Assembly: GCF_031845375.1 (NCBI RefSeq)
Contig: NZ_JAVREK010000023.1
Span: 50,923 to 114,922 of the forward strand
Origin: Streptomonospora wellingtoniae
GTDB lineage: Bacteria > Actinomycetota > Actinomycetes > Streptosporangiales > Streptosporangiaceae
Direction of reading: 5' to 3'
DNA: 64,000 bases
The translations under genes and the position numbers were made by a program. Below, piece after piece: positions 35,353 through 43,905 of this stretch (position 1 is the stretch's first letter; each line of letters begins with the position of its first letter). Below the pieces are notes generated by a model that saw only the letters and a list, made by a program, of their open reading frames with translations, was not told where the DNA came from and searched no databases.

Positions 35353-35748
35353 TCAGCCCGCGGGCGGCGCGGAGGAATCGATCAGACCCTGCAGCGCCTC
35401 GTGGGTCCCCAGCAGTTCGGCGATCCGCTCATCGTGCTCGCGCAGGTGCTCGACGAGCACGGGGACCGCGCACGGTTCGAGGCGCCCGGGGTCGTGGATG
35501 CAGCCGAGCAGCTCACCGATGACCCGGGTCGGCAACCCCGCAGCCAGCAGCATCCGGATGTAGCGGACGTGCTCGGCGGCAGCCGGCGCGAACAGCCGCT
35601 GCCCGGTCGCAGACCGCTCGGCCGAGAGAAGCCCTTGGTTCTCGTAGTAGCGGAGCAGTCGCGGGCTCACGCCCGTACGCGCGGAAAGGTCGCCGACCCG
35701 CAGCCGCCCCGCGTCCGCCGCGTTTGCCTTTGACACCGGTGTCAACAC
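35353..35748 (-). CDS. MerR-family transcriptional regulator
   Basis: A 131-aa regulator. It has the winged helix RLRVGDLSARTGVSPRLLRYYENQGLL (about 15-42) and a coiled-coil dimer helix, without the metal-binding cysteine pattern of MerR/CueR, so it may be a drug- or redox-responsive type. It is divergent from the aminotransferase gene. The palindrome ttgacaccggtgtcaa overlaps its own first codons if translation starts at 35748; starting at the second GTG (35736) would still overlap. That geometry suggests tight autoregulation. Confidence 0.82.
   Translation of the reverse strand: MLTPVSKANAADAGRLRVGDLSARTGVSPRLLRYYENQGLLSAERSATGQRLFAPAAAEHVRYIRMLLAAGLPTRVIGELLGCIHDPGRLEPCAVPVLVEHLREHDERIAELLGTHEALQGLIDSSAPPAG
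35730..35745. promoter_or_regulatory. 16-bp palindromic operator (MerR-type)
   Basis: ttgacaccggtgtcaa is a perfect palindrome located 17 bases before the aminotransferase ATG and over the MerR start. MerR-family sites are typically dyads between the -35 and -10 elements; ttgaca itself can serve as -35, with tacttt 14 bases beyond as a candidate -10. The spacing is not standard, so the promoter assignment is uncertain while the palindrome is certain. Confidence 0.7.
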
Positions 35749-35762
35749 CTACTTTCACCGAC

Positions 35763-36563
35763 ATGACCGTCTCGATCACCCATCTCAACGGTAAGCCCGC
35801 CACCGCCGGCGACCTCGCCCCGCTGGCCTTCGCCGGCTACGCCCACTTCACCTCCATGCAAGTGCGCGGCTCCGCCGTCAAAGGGCTGGACCTGCACCTG
35901 GAGCGGTTGCGCGCCGCCAGCGAGGAGCTGTTCGGCGACGCCCTGCCCCGGGACCGGGTCCGCGGCCTCCTTCGCGCGGCGCTGGACACCGCCCCGCCGG
36001 ACGTGTCGCTGGCCTGCTTTCTGACCTCGCGCCCCGGGTTCGCCCCCGCCGGGGGGCCTGGCGCGATCGACGTGCTGATCAAGGTGACCGACTCCGCGCA
36101 GCCGCCCGCAGGACCGCTCGCGCTCGACGCCGTGCTCCATGAGCGCCACCTCCCGCACCTCAAGCACGTCGGGGAGATCGCCAAGACCTACTATCTCCGC
36201 CAGGCCAAAGCCCGCGGATTCGATGACGCCGCCTTCCACGACCGCTCCGGGCGGTTCAGCGAGGCGACCATCTGGAACCTGGCTTTCTGGGACGGCGAAT
36301 CGCTCATCTGGCCCCGGGCCCGCGTCCTGGCCGGGGTGACCATGCAGATCCTGACCCGCAGGCTGCACGCCCTCGGAGTCCCTCAGCAGACCCGCGAGAT
36401 CCGCGGCTCCGAACTCGCCGGGGAGCTTTCGGCGGTGGTGATGAACTCCTGGACCCCCGCCGTCCCCGTCAGCCGCCTCGGCGGATACCGGCTCGCGGTC
36501 GGCACCGACCTCGCGTGCCTGCTCCACGAGGCCTACACCGGGGAACCGCCGATACCCGTCTGA
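35763..36563 (+). CDS. Class IV aminotransferase-family PLP enzyme
   Basis: A 266-aa fold-type IV PLP protein related to branched-chain aminotransferase and aminodeoxychorismate lyase. The PLP lysine is in HVGEIAKTYYLRQAKARG, the following RFSEATIWNLAFWDG matches the conserved SE-N region, and VLAGVTMQILTR corresponds to the phosphate-cup segment. It lacks clear marks of IlvE or PabC, so the substrate is unknown. Divergence from and shared palindrome with the MerR gene suggest control by it. Confidence 0.83.
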   Translation: MTVSITHLNGKPATAGDLAPLAFAGYAHFTSMQVRGSAVKGLDLHLERLRAASEELFGDALPRDRVRGLLRAALDTAPPDVSLACFLTSRPGFAPAGGPGAIDVLIKVTDSAQPPAGPLALDAVLHERHLPHLKHVGEIAKTYYLRQAKARGFDDAAFHDRSGRFSEATIWNLAFWDGESLIWPRARVLAGVTMQILTRRLHALGVPQQTREIRGSELAGELSAVVMNSWTPAVPVSRLGGYRLAVGTDLACLLHEAYTGEPPIPV

Positions 36564-36612
36564 ACGACCGCGCCCGGACCGTCGGCGCCGCTCCCTCGAC
36601 AGAGAGCACGCG

Positions 36613-37755
36613 TCAGACCTTGATGCCGAACAGTTTCTCGGCATTGCGGAACGCGATCTTTTCCTTGTCTTCACGCGGAAGATCGACTGCTCGGAACCAG
36701 TCGGTCCCTTCTTTGATGCCTGCGAAGGGGTAGTCGGTTGCGAACATCACTCGATCCACACTGATGTACTTCAGTAGGAGGTGGAGCAGTTCATCCTGGA
36801 AGAACGCGCTGGTTGTGAACCAGAAGTTGTCCTGGAAGTACTGCTCGAAGGGCTTCTTGAGCGAGTCTTCGGTCGGCTCGCCCATGTCTCCGGCGATCCG
36901 CTTGTAGTAGAACGGAAGACCTTCGCCCATGTGGCCGATGATGATCTGCAGATTGGGGAATCTGTCGAAAACCCCGTATGCAATCATTCGGATGCATTGG
37001 GTCAGAACCTCCTGGTGCCAGCCATATCCGGACCCACTGAAAATGTAGTCCTGGTACTCGCTCGTGTATTCCGACCGTGTCGTGCTGTAGTAGATCTGGT
37101 AGATGTCGTCGGCCGGATAGCCGGGATGCAAGTAGATCGGCACATTGAGGGATTCGGCACGCGCTAGCACGGGCTCAAATTCCGGATGATCGAGGAATTT
37201 CTTCCCGATGTGTCCGTTGGTCAGTGCGCCCAAGAAGCCGTCTCCCCGAACCGAGCGTTCCAGTTCGTCCGCTGCCGCATCCGGGCTCTGCAAGGGCAGG
37301 GTTGCGAAAGCCTGGAATCGGCCCGGATGGCTCGCCATTGGCCCTTCTACAAGCTTCCGGTTAAGACGATGGGCAAAGTCGATGCCCTCTTGCCCCGGAA
37401 CATTCTGCACGGACGGCGTATGCGCGGAGAGGATCTGAACGTTGAGCCCCCCTTTGTCCATATCACCGATGCGGCGCCGGCCCAAATTGGAAAGACCTAT
37501 GCCCTCGAGGAACGCTATATGATCCTCGTTGATGGAGTTCAGTCTGATCAACTCGGGAGTCGAGAAGGTCTCTTCCGTACCGATGAATGACAGGTCTTGG
37601 TCGCGGAGCGAGATGTCCGAATCTTCTTGCTCGCTGGTGCATGACGCAAGGACCGGCGCGGCCAATCCAGCGCTAGCGCCAAGTGCAGCCCCGCGAGTGA
37701 GGAATTTGCGGCGTCCCATCGACATTTTCGTTGGTTCCATTTCGATCGATTTCAT
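36613..37755 (-). CDS. Tat-exported lipoprotein amidohydrolase (ACMSD superfamily)
   Basis: A 380-aa metal-dependent hydrolase or decarboxylase. The N-terminus has a twin-arginine signal (MGRRKFLTRG) ending in a lipobox (APVLASC), so it should be folded and cofactor-loaded in the cytosol, then lipid-anchored outside. The TIM-barrel amidohydrolase-2 domain has LHPGYP, IIIGHMGEGLPF and MFATDYPF as metal and catalytic residues. TEETF takes the place of the first metal motif, as in gamma-resorcylate decarboxylase-like enzymes (EExF). Base composition is clearly lower in GC than all neighbours, pointing to recent transfer. Substrate unknown. Confidence 0.85.
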   Translation of the reverse strand: MKSIEMEPTKMSMGRRKFLTRGAALGASAGLAAPVLASCTSEQEDSDISLRDQDLSFIGTEETFSTPELIRLNSINEDHIAFLEGIGLSNLGRRRIGDMDKGGLNVQILSAHTPSVQNVPGQEGIDFAHRLNRKLVEGPMASHPGRFQAFATLPLQSPDAAADELERSVRGDGFLGALTNGHIGKKFLDHPEFEPVLARAESLNVPIYLHPGYPADDIYQIYYSTTRSEYTSEYQDYIFSGSGYGWHQEVLTQCIRMIAYGVFDRFPNLQIIIGHMGEGLPFYYKRIAGDMGEPTEDSLKKPFEQYFQDNFWFTTSAFFQDELLHLLLKYISVDRVMFATDYPFAGIKEGTDWFRAVDLPREDKEKIAFRNAEKLFGIKV

Positions 37756-38368
37756 GTCTGTTCGTGCTCCGAAGTTGCGTTGTGCAGTGAACGCAGAGAT
37801 TGACGACCGTGGTCCGCAAGTACCCGCTCGTGTTCGCGATCCGCTTCAACTCGCGCAGTGCCGGCATGACGGTCGAGAGGAGCGTCGTGAGGTCGAAACT
37901 GTGGAATCCGGACGTGGGGACGTGAGATCTCCGATGAGCGGTTGGCTTCCTCCACGATGACGACTGGCGCCGGTCGCCGCGTAATCCCGCAGGAGGTGAC
38001 GCGCACGCCAACGGGAGTACATGTGCGCAATCAGAATGAGATCGATCAAGGTGTCCCTCGCCGCCCGCGTCCGGGCGGGGGCGGTTCCCCTCGACAGCGG
38101 GGGTGGTGGGGATGGTGGAGATCCGGCTTGCAGGCGGCCGGATGCTCTCTCGTTGCTCGTATGTCGAGGAGCGGCAGGTCGGCGGCCCCGCACCGGGTTC
38201 GCTTGGAGACCCTGTTCGGGGTCCGGATCCGGCCGACGGCGTGCGGGCCGGTGGAGGCGGCGACCGACGCTGCGGCGAACGCGAGTAGCTGTCTGTGCAG
38301 CTCAGCGTGCTACAAGCCGTCCCTGCTGCGGTGCAGCATCCACGGGCTCAGGCCGGTATACTCGTCGC
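37756..38368. other. Gene-free stretch before tRNA-Lys
   Basis: About 610 bases. I find no protein frame with recognisable content on either strand. The left part keeps the lower-GC character of the amidohydrolase gene; the right part returns to chromosome-like GC. tatact at about 38357 is a plausible -10 for the tRNA. Confidence 0.4.
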
Positions 38369-38441
38369 GGGCCGTTAGCTCAATTGGCAGAGCTGCTGAC
38401 TTTTAATCAGTAGGTTCCGGGTTCGAGCCCCGGGCGGCCTA
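38369..38441 (+). tRNA. tRNA-Lys (anticodon TTT)
   Basis: Full cloverleaf: acceptor GGGCCGT/GCGGCCT (with wobble pairs at both ends), D-arm GCTC..GAGC, and anticodon stem GCTGA/TCAGT enclosing CTTTTAA. The anticodon TTT reads AAA and AAG. The T-arm is CCGGG TTCGAGC CCCGG, the discriminator A, with no encoded CCA. A tatact about 10 bases upstream is the likely -10. It is a typical insertion target for integrative elements; no second copy of its 3' end is visible in the window. Confidence 0.95.
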
Positions 38442-38847
38442 CTCGTTTTCCCAGGTCAGAGACCTAATGATCCCCCGACTTTGCCAGTGTCGACGGCCAT
38501 GTTGCTCCGTCGGTGCTCTTTTCGCGCGACCGTGTCGATTTCGCAGGTCAGCGGCCCATCGGGCGCCTTCCGGCTGCCCGGGAATCCATGGCTCCTCCGG
38601 TCCCGCTGGAGCAATGCGGAGCACCCGTCACGCTCCGGCAGAACCGTCCCGCACTCCAGCGTCGAGGCGCCCCGCCCGGTCGGACCCCCCGCGACCCAAG
38701 CACGCCCTGACCTCCCCTCCCGCACCAGCGGACTCGATAACGCGTCCTCGTCGGCGAACCGCAGCTGACGCGCGAAGCCATAAGGCGCTATGCAGGGCCC
38801 GACCGACAAGGGTGCAGGGCCGGCAAATTACCCATCGTGCAACCCCT
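38442..38847. other. Gene-free stretch downstream of tRNA-Lys
   Basis: About 400 bases. No protein, integrase or terminal-repeat sequence is recognisable. The position next to a tRNA 3' end is where an attachment site and integrase gene would be expected if the downstream DNA were an inserted element; neither is seen. Confidence 0.35.
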
Positions 38848-39294
38848 TTAGCAGTTCGGCCATCCGTGCAAGGAGAGACGGTCGCCGTCCAACCATGCGC
38901 GAAGGCCCTCGGCCGGGTAGGCGATCGTGGTCGATGGCAGCACGCGCGGATCCGCCCATACGAGCTTGCCGGCCTTCTCCGGCTCGGCGACGACCGGTTC
39001 ACCGGCCCACTCCTCGGCCAGTAGGAAGATGCCGACGCGGGCGAGGTCCGGTCGCTGGTGGTGGTGGACGACGGCGGCCAGGGACAGGTCGGCGGGGCTG
39101 ACGTTTACGCCGACCTCTTCTTGGGCTTCCCTGGCCGCGCCGTTGGGGATCGGCTCGCCTTCTTCGAGGTGTCCGGATGGCAGTTGCAGCATGCCGTCGC
39201 AGTATCCGGTGCCCTGCCGCTCCAGCAGCAGGATCACGTGGGCGCGGCGGAAGATCACGTGGACGTCGATGATGCTGCGGGAGCCCACTACCAC
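38848..39294 (-). CDS. Nudix hydrolase
   Basis: A 148-aa NTP pyrophosphatase-type protein. The Nudix box is GHLEEGEPIPNGAAREAQEEVGV (G-x5-E-x7-REUxEE), near residues 40-62. LLLERQGTGYCDGMLQLP precedes it, as in ADP-ribose or oxidised-nucleotide hydrolases. Initiation could be at any of three early GTG codons. It follows the hemC-like gene on the same strand after 170 bases. The substrate cannot be inferred. Confidence 0.85.
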   Translation of the reverse strand: MVVGSRSIIDVHVIFRRAHVILLLERQGTGYCDGMLQLPSGHLEEGEPIPNGAAREAQEEVGVNVSPADLSLAAVVHHHQRPDLARVGIFLLAEEWAGEPVVAEPEKAGKLVWADPRVLPSTTIAYPAEGLRAWLDGDRLSLHGWPNC

Positions 39295-39463
39295 CTCGAC
39301 ATCGGTTGCGCCTTCACCACGACGGCCGATGCGGGGCCTATCCAGGAGTCGGAGGTGCGAGCAGCCTGCTGGTATCCGCTCGCGGTGGCCGAGCGTCTCG
39401 TGGGTGAGCGCATCAGGCGCGCGAGCGGTCCCGGCTGACCGGACGGGGTGACCGGGGCCGCCG

Positions 39464-40408
39464 TCAGTATGCAGAGGCGTCGATGATCGCGCGGGCGCCC
39501 TTCTCCAGTAGGTCCGCGGCCACGCCGGCCCCCAGCGCCGCGGGATTGTCGGCCGCCGCCCGGTGGTGGGTGGAGAGGAAGCCGGCGCCGTCGGAGGTGA
39601 ACACCATCCCGACCAGGTCGAGTTGCCGGTCGGCGCTGCGGGCGTGGCCCGCGATCGGGGAATTGCAGTGGCCCCGTAGGGCGCGCAGCATCGCCCGCTC
39701 GGCCGTGACGTGGATGCGCGTCTGCGGGTCGTCGACCAGGCGCAGCAGGTCCCGAATCGCGGTGTCGGCCGTGCGGCATTGGAGCCCGACGACGCCGGCC
39801 CCCACGGGTGGACACATCACCTCGGTGGGCAGCACGTCGCTGACGCGGCCGGCCAGGCCGACGTGGTCGAGACCGGAGCGGTTGAGGACGAGCGCGTCGA
39901 CCTCGGCATGTTCGTCCATGCGGGCGATGCGCTCGTCAGCGTTGCCGCGCACCCGTCCCACCCGCACATCCGGGCGGTGCTGAAGGAGTTGGGCCCTGCG
40001 GCGCACCGCCGAGGTGCCGATCCTCGTCCCGGGCGGCATCCGGGCAAGCGAGGTGCACGGGAAGCCGGGGCGGGCTATGAGGACGTCGCGTACGTCGGTG
40101 CGGGCCAGATAAGCCGCGAAACCGATGTCCTCGGGGGCGTCGACGTCGCCGGGAACGTCTTTCATGGCATGGACGGCGATGTCGATCTCACCGGCCACGA
40201 GCGCCTGCTCGATCTGCTTGAGAAAAGCGCCTTTGCCGCCGATTTCTGCCAGGTCGCCCTTCCACTGGTCGCCGGTGGTGCGGATGCCGACGAGGTCGAC
40301 GGGGACATCGGCAGCGTCGGTGATCGCCTCGGCCGCGGTGCGGGCCATGGAGACGGCCATGGCCGAAGTGCGGGATCCGATGCGCAGGGGGCGGTGATCG
40401 GGAAGCAT
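39464..40408 (-). CDS. hemC: Hydroxymethylbilane synthase-like (porphobilinogen deaminase), probable paralogue
   Basis: A 314-aa protein that would join four porphobilinogens into hydroxymethylbilane in tetrapyrrole synthesis. It keeps the cofactor cysteine in ALRGHCNSPIAG, the IGGKGAFLKQIEQAL helix, AVHAMKDVP and the substrate arginines of IGTSAVRRRAQL and RVRGNADERI. HAMKDVP replaces the usual HSLKDVP. No other heme gene is nearby, whereas housekeeping hemC normally sits with hemA/hemD. A second, specialised copy is therefore likely, perhaps tied to a metabolite or regulatory role. Confidence 0.85.
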   Translation of the reverse strand: MLPDHRPLRIGSRTSAMAVSMARTAAEAITDAADVPVDLVGIRTTGDQWKGDLAEIGGKGAFLKQIEQALVAGEIDIAVHAMKDVPGDVDAPEDIGFAAYLARTDVRDVLIARPGFPCTSLARMPPGTRIGTSAVRRRAQLLQHRPDVRVGRVRGNADERIARMDEHAEVDALVLNRSGLDHVGLAGRVSDVLPTEVMCPPVGAGVVGLQCRTADTAIRDLLRLVDDPQTRIHVTAERAMLRALRGHCNSPIAGHARSADRQLDLVGMVFTSDGAGFLSTHHRAAADNPAALGAGVAADLLEKGARAIIDASAY

Positions 40409-40670
40409 TCCACCAAACTATGCCGCCCGCGAGGATTCATCGGACTGTTTCACCAGGTCATGACGGGTTGTCGCTATCTCCAGCGCAATGTTGAACAGAT
40501 CGGCGGTGGCCTCGAGGGTCGGCACGCGTCGGGCTCGGGCGATCGCGACTCGCCGAGCACTGTCCGCCTCCTGGGACGGCTCCGATACGGGGACGGGTAC
40601 CGGAGCCCGGCGGGGCCGGCTCGGACCTCAGGCGAGAAGCCGGGATGCGTCGGGGCGGCAGACAGGTGTC

Positions 40671-40991
40671 TCATCCGGCGAGTTCGGCGTGGCGCTTGGC
40701 GTTGTCCAGGGCCCGGGCACACCGGTCGCACGTCTTCGCGTGCCCCTCAACCGCTTCGGCCTGTTCGGCCACCCCTGCGGCGATTTCGTCCCAGGCGGCC
40801 GCCACGTGCTCATGGAACCCGATGAGATGGGCGCACGCCGCGGGAAGAGACCGGCAGAACACCGCGTGCAGACGCGACGTGCCGCAGGAACCGTTGGTGC
40901 GAAAGAACATCCAGCCGCGCGGGCCGTACTCGTCCCGCAGCTCCGGGCAGGGGTGGCGAGGATTGGGGCGGGGAACAAGGGTGCTGCTCAT
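40671..40991 (-). CDS. Small Cys/His protein beside Scr1 regulator
   Basis: A 106-aa protein. The C-terminal HAKTCDRCARALDNAKRHA contains an HxxxCxxC arrangement like zinc-binding anti-sigma (zf-HC2) proteins. The N-terminal half has WMFFRTNGSCGTSRLHAVFC. No membrane segment is present. It is divergent from the Scr1/DUF397 pair across 134 bases, suggesting a functional link, but I do not recognise a family. Confidence 0.55.
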   Translation of the reverse strand: MSSTLVPRPNPRHPCPELRDEYGPRGWMFFRTNGSCGTSRLHAVFCRSLPAACAHLIGFHEHVAAAWDEIAAGVAEQAEAVEGHAKTCDRCARALDNAKRHAELAG

Positions 40992-41076
40992 GGGCTGGCC
41001 TCCGGTTCGCGGGTGTCACGCGGTCGCGGATCCAGGTTCGCGACGAAGCCCGGTAATCCCATAGCGTCGAAAGAGT

Positions 41077-41098
41077 TTCTGGTATTAGCCGTACAGAA
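41077..41098. promoter_or_regulatory. Imperfect dyad before Scr1 gene
   Basis: ttctg...cagaa half-sites flank a 12-base centre in an AT-richer stretch about 30 bases before the regulator's ATG. It is a possible autoregulatory operator. Confidence 0.35.
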
Positions 41099-41125
41099 AT
41101 GGGATTCTGTTGGTACGGTGCGGGA

Positions 41126-41887
41126 ATGGTGTCCACCCCCTTCTCGGAAACCCTCACGCGATTGCGGGAGTTGGCAGGGCTGACGCAGATCCAACTCGCC
41201 ACGCGCAGCGGCACCGCCCATTCCAGCGTCAACCGCTGGGAGAACGGAGGGTCGCTGCCCAAGCGGGACAACGCCGAGCGCCTGGACGCGCACTTGGGGG
41301 CCAACGGGGAGCTTCTGTCGGCCTGGCGCCGCTCGGCGACCGGATCCGCCCTGCCCGAATGGGCGCGCGACCTGGAGGCCATCGAACGCGGCGCCCGGCA
41401 GTTGTCCATCGCCACGCCGGCCCTGGTTCCCGGCTACCTTCAGTGCGAGGAGTACGCCCGCGCCCTGTTCCAGGCGGGCCACCCCTTGGCCAAGAGCGAG
41501 GAGATCGACCGGCTGGTGCACCTGCGGTGCGGGCGCCTGATGGAACTCGAAGATCTCCGGGTCACTGCGGTTTTTCCCGTCTCGGCCGTATCCGGGGTTG
41601 CAGACGGGGTGCGCCGAAGCCAGGTCGGCCACCTGCTGAAATGGGCTGGCACCGGGCGCGTCGCCGTCCATCTCGTTCCCGAGGGCACCGCGCTGCTGGT
41701 GCCCACGGCGCCGCTGATGATCTTCACTCTGGCATCCGGGGAACGGGCGGTCGTCAGCGATCACGCCGACGGTAACGTTGTCCACGACACCGACACTCAT
41801 GACCGGATCGCGTCGTGGTTCACGTCGGCTCTGGCGGCATCACTTCCGGGCCCACTCTCCTTGGACGCTTTGAGGAACCTCCCATGA
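41126..41887 (+). CDS. Scr1-type helix-turn-helix regulator (XRE HTH + DUF5753)
   Basis: A 253-aa protein. The XRE helix-turn-helix covers about 8-60 (LRELAGLTQIQLATRSGTAHSSVNRWENG). The DUF5753 ligand/partner domain follows (ATPALVPGYLQCEEYARAL, then VVSDHADGNVV). Such proteins pair with a small DUF397 partner and control development or secondary metabolism in actinomycetes. The ATG at 41126 is preferred because the product begins directly before the HTH. The stop overlaps the DUF397 start by ATGA. Confidence 0.88.
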   Translation: MVSTPFSETLTRLRELAGLTQIQLATRSGTAHSSVNRWENGGSLPKRDNAERLDAHLGANGELLSAWRRSATGSALPEWARDLEAIERGARQLSIATPALVPGYLQCEEYARALFQAGHPLAKSEEIDRLVHLRCGRLMELEDLRVTAVFPVSAVSGVADGVRRSQVGHLLKWAGTGRVAVHLVPEGTALLVPTAPLMIFTLASGERAVVSDHADGNVVHDTDTHDRIASWFTSALAASLPGPLSLDALRNLP

Positions 41888-42063
41888 TCACCGACTGGCA
41901 CACGAGCACCTACAGCGCCAACGGGGCCAACTGCGTGGAGGTCCGCGAAAGCGCGCAGACGGCCGAGGTCCGCGACAGCCAGCACCGCGAGGCGGGCCGC
42001 CTCTCCTTTCCTGCCGAGGAGTGGCGCGCGTTCCTTCGCGATCTGCCCGATGGGTTTTGCTAG
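41884..42063 (+). CDS. DUF397 protein
   Basis: A 59-aa partner of the Scr1 regulator. Typical segments are WHTSTYSANGANCVEVRES and EVRDSQHREAGRLSFPAEEW. DUF397 proteins (BldB/AbaA-related) work with the adjacent HTH protein, possibly as its modulator. Translationally coupled through an ATGA overlap. Confidence 0.9.
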   Translation: MITDWHTSTYSANGANCVEVRESAQTAEVRDSQHREAGRLSFPAEEWRAFLRDLPDGFC

Positions 42064-42181
42064 GCCCTCCGGCTCGGGTCTATTCGAACCGCCGCTGGGT
42101 GACCCGCGGGCGGGCCTGCCCGCGGGGATCCGCCCGGTCTCCACGAGCACGGCGCCGGTGTGCCGGTGCGGTCGGGTGGGA

Positions 42182-43441
42182 TCAGTTTGGGAGCTGGGGC
42201 GGGTTGTAGGGGATGTCGTCGTGGAGTAGGCGCGCCCAGGTTGGGTGCCACTGCGGTGCGCGCCGCGCCATCTCCTCGCGCAGGTCGCCGATGGGTGCGA
42301 CGTCGTCGCCGTAGGACGGTTGCCACCAGCTCGGCCAGTGGTCGTAGACCCGCTCGATGTCCACACCCTCCCGACTGGCTTGCACCCGCAGGAATGACCA
42401 GCTCCCCTGTGCGGGGTGGGCCTCCTGGCGGCGCAGTTCGAACAGGCCGGGCATGCGGCCGGGCCGGGAGGGCAGTACCGCCCAGGAGCGCTCCAGGATC
42501 TGTCGGGAGAGCGCGTTGGAGTCGTCGTCGGAGCCCATGCTCATGGCGCGCCCGGCCGCGTGCACGGTGAGGCGCGCGCTGCCCCCGTTGCGGCGGGCCT
42601 GCTCACGCACCGCCTCCACGACGACGTCGAGCAGCGGTGTGGGCTCGGGGGCGGGCCGGTCCATCTCCACCTCTTCGCGCATCGCGGCGGCGACCAGTCG
42701 TCCCCACTGGCGGCCGCTGATCGCGGGGACGCGGCGGTCGGGCGGCGGCCCCTCGCCGGCGGGCAGCACCGGCTGGGGCCGCGTTGCGGGGGCCAGCCCC
42801 AGTCGCCGGGCGGTGTGCTCGGCTGCGGCGAGGTCGAGCCTGTGCTCGGACCACGGTGCCAGGCCGGTGCGCAGAGCGGCGGCGTCGAGCCGGTGCTGGG
42901 AGGCGTGCTCCAGAAGGTGCGCAAGCGGCCGCCCCTCGCCCTCGGCGGCCGGTCCCGCTTCCTCCAGGAGGTCTTCGGCCTGGTCCAGGGCCCGCTCAGC
43001 GTCGGCGACATCCTTGAGTAGCAGGCCGAGCCCGTCGTCACCCACGTCGGCGGGGTAGGGGGCGCGTGCCCACGCGGCGCCGTCCCACCAGTAGACCAGC
43101 CCGATCGGGTAGGCCTCCTCCATGCCGGCCAGCCACGACCACGGCAGCCAGTCGGGGCCGCCGGCCAGCAGGTCGATGGGGTGGGGGTCGAGGTCGTAGG
43201 TGTGGCTGCCCTCGTGGTCGAAACCGACCAGCACGGTGTGCTCGGTGCCGACGCGGCAGAGCCGCCACCAGTTGCCGCCGCCGTCGTCGTGGTGCAGGCC
43301 GGAGGCGTCGACGCCGTAGAACCCGGTCCAGTGTCCGCCGATGGCGGCGCAGACCACTGCGAGCATGCCGGCGCGGGCCCACAGGAGGTCGGGGTGGGCG
43401 AGGTCGTCGGGGAGCCCGGGCCGGTGGAACTCGGTCGGCAT
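42182..43441 (-). CDS. Hypothetical 419-aa Trp-rich protein
   Basis: A cytosolic protein of unknown function. It has an N-terminal part rich in Trp/Gly (GHWTGFYGVDASGLHHDDGG), a helical middle with LDQAEDLLEEAGPAAEGEG and a C-terminal domain ending REGVDIERVYDHWPSWWQP. The RVYDxWPxWW segment recalls DUF600/immunity-type domains found with polymorphic toxins, a weak resemblance. No signal peptide or membrane helix. gaggag precedes the ATG. It lies just left of the conjugation region and may be cargo of it. Confidence 0.65.
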   Translation of the reverse strand: MPTEFHRPGLPDDLAHPDLLWARAGMLAVVCAAIGGHWTGFYGVDASGLHHDDGGGNWWRLCRVGTEHTVLVGFDHEGSHTYDLDPHPIDLLAGGPDWLPWSWLAGMEEAYPIGLVYWWDGAAWARAPYPADVGDDGLGLLLKDVADAERALDQAEDLLEEAGPAAEGEGRPLAHLLEHASQHRLDAAALRTGLAPWSEHRLDLAAAEHTARRLGLAPATRPQPVLPAGEGPPPDRRVPAISGRQWGRLVAAAMREEVEMDRPAPEPTPLLDVVVEAVREQARRNGGSARLTVHAAGRAMSMGSDDDSNALSRQILERSWAVLPSRPGRMPGLFELRRQEAHPAQGSWSFLRVQASREGVDIERVYDHWPSWWQPSYGDDVAPIGDLREEMARRAPQWHPTWARLLHDDIPYNPPQLPN

Positions 43442-43905
43442 GGGGGTGTTCTCCTCGGGGCGGTTGTGGTGGGGAAGCGACGCTGTCGTGTGTAGCAGGC
43501 GCTGCTGACGACGGCCGTCGTTGCCCAGGTGGACCTCCTTAGCAGTGGACTCTTTTCGGTTGCGTCAGCTCCACTTCCCGCCCTGCATCTGCGTCCGGGG
43601 CGGGGGTCGACGCGCGTCTGGCCGTGCTCCTCCAGGGCCATCCCGAAGCACGGCCGCCCGTCGCGTGGGGGCCTCACGTGCGGGCATCGCAGCCCTCTGC
43701 CATCCCTACTCCGCGGGGCCCGCCGCCGTCGCGCGAGGAGCTGTGGGCGGGCCCGACCCGTCTACGTCCGAGCCTTTCCGACCGCTGCTTCCGGGGACGG
43801 CCGACGGGTGCGGAGAAAACTCAGGGGAACACGTTGACCAGCGCATAGAAGGTGCGCCTGGATGGCGGCCGCATCAACAGCACAACGCGAGGAGGATCAG
43901 CCGCC
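43442..43905. other. Divergent gap at left edge of the conjugation region
   Basis: About 460 bases. It contains a perfect 14-base palindrome acgacggccgtcgt (43508-43521), a candidate operator for either flanking gene, and ends in gaggagg, the ribosome binding site of the ATPase gene. No gene is recognised. Confidence 0.45.

Noticed and set aside
38369..38847. tRNA-Lys as the attachment site of the conjugation element
   Set aside because: No second copy of the tRNA 3' end and no integrase were found in the window, and ordinary-looking genes lie between it and the transfer genes. It remains possible but unsupported.
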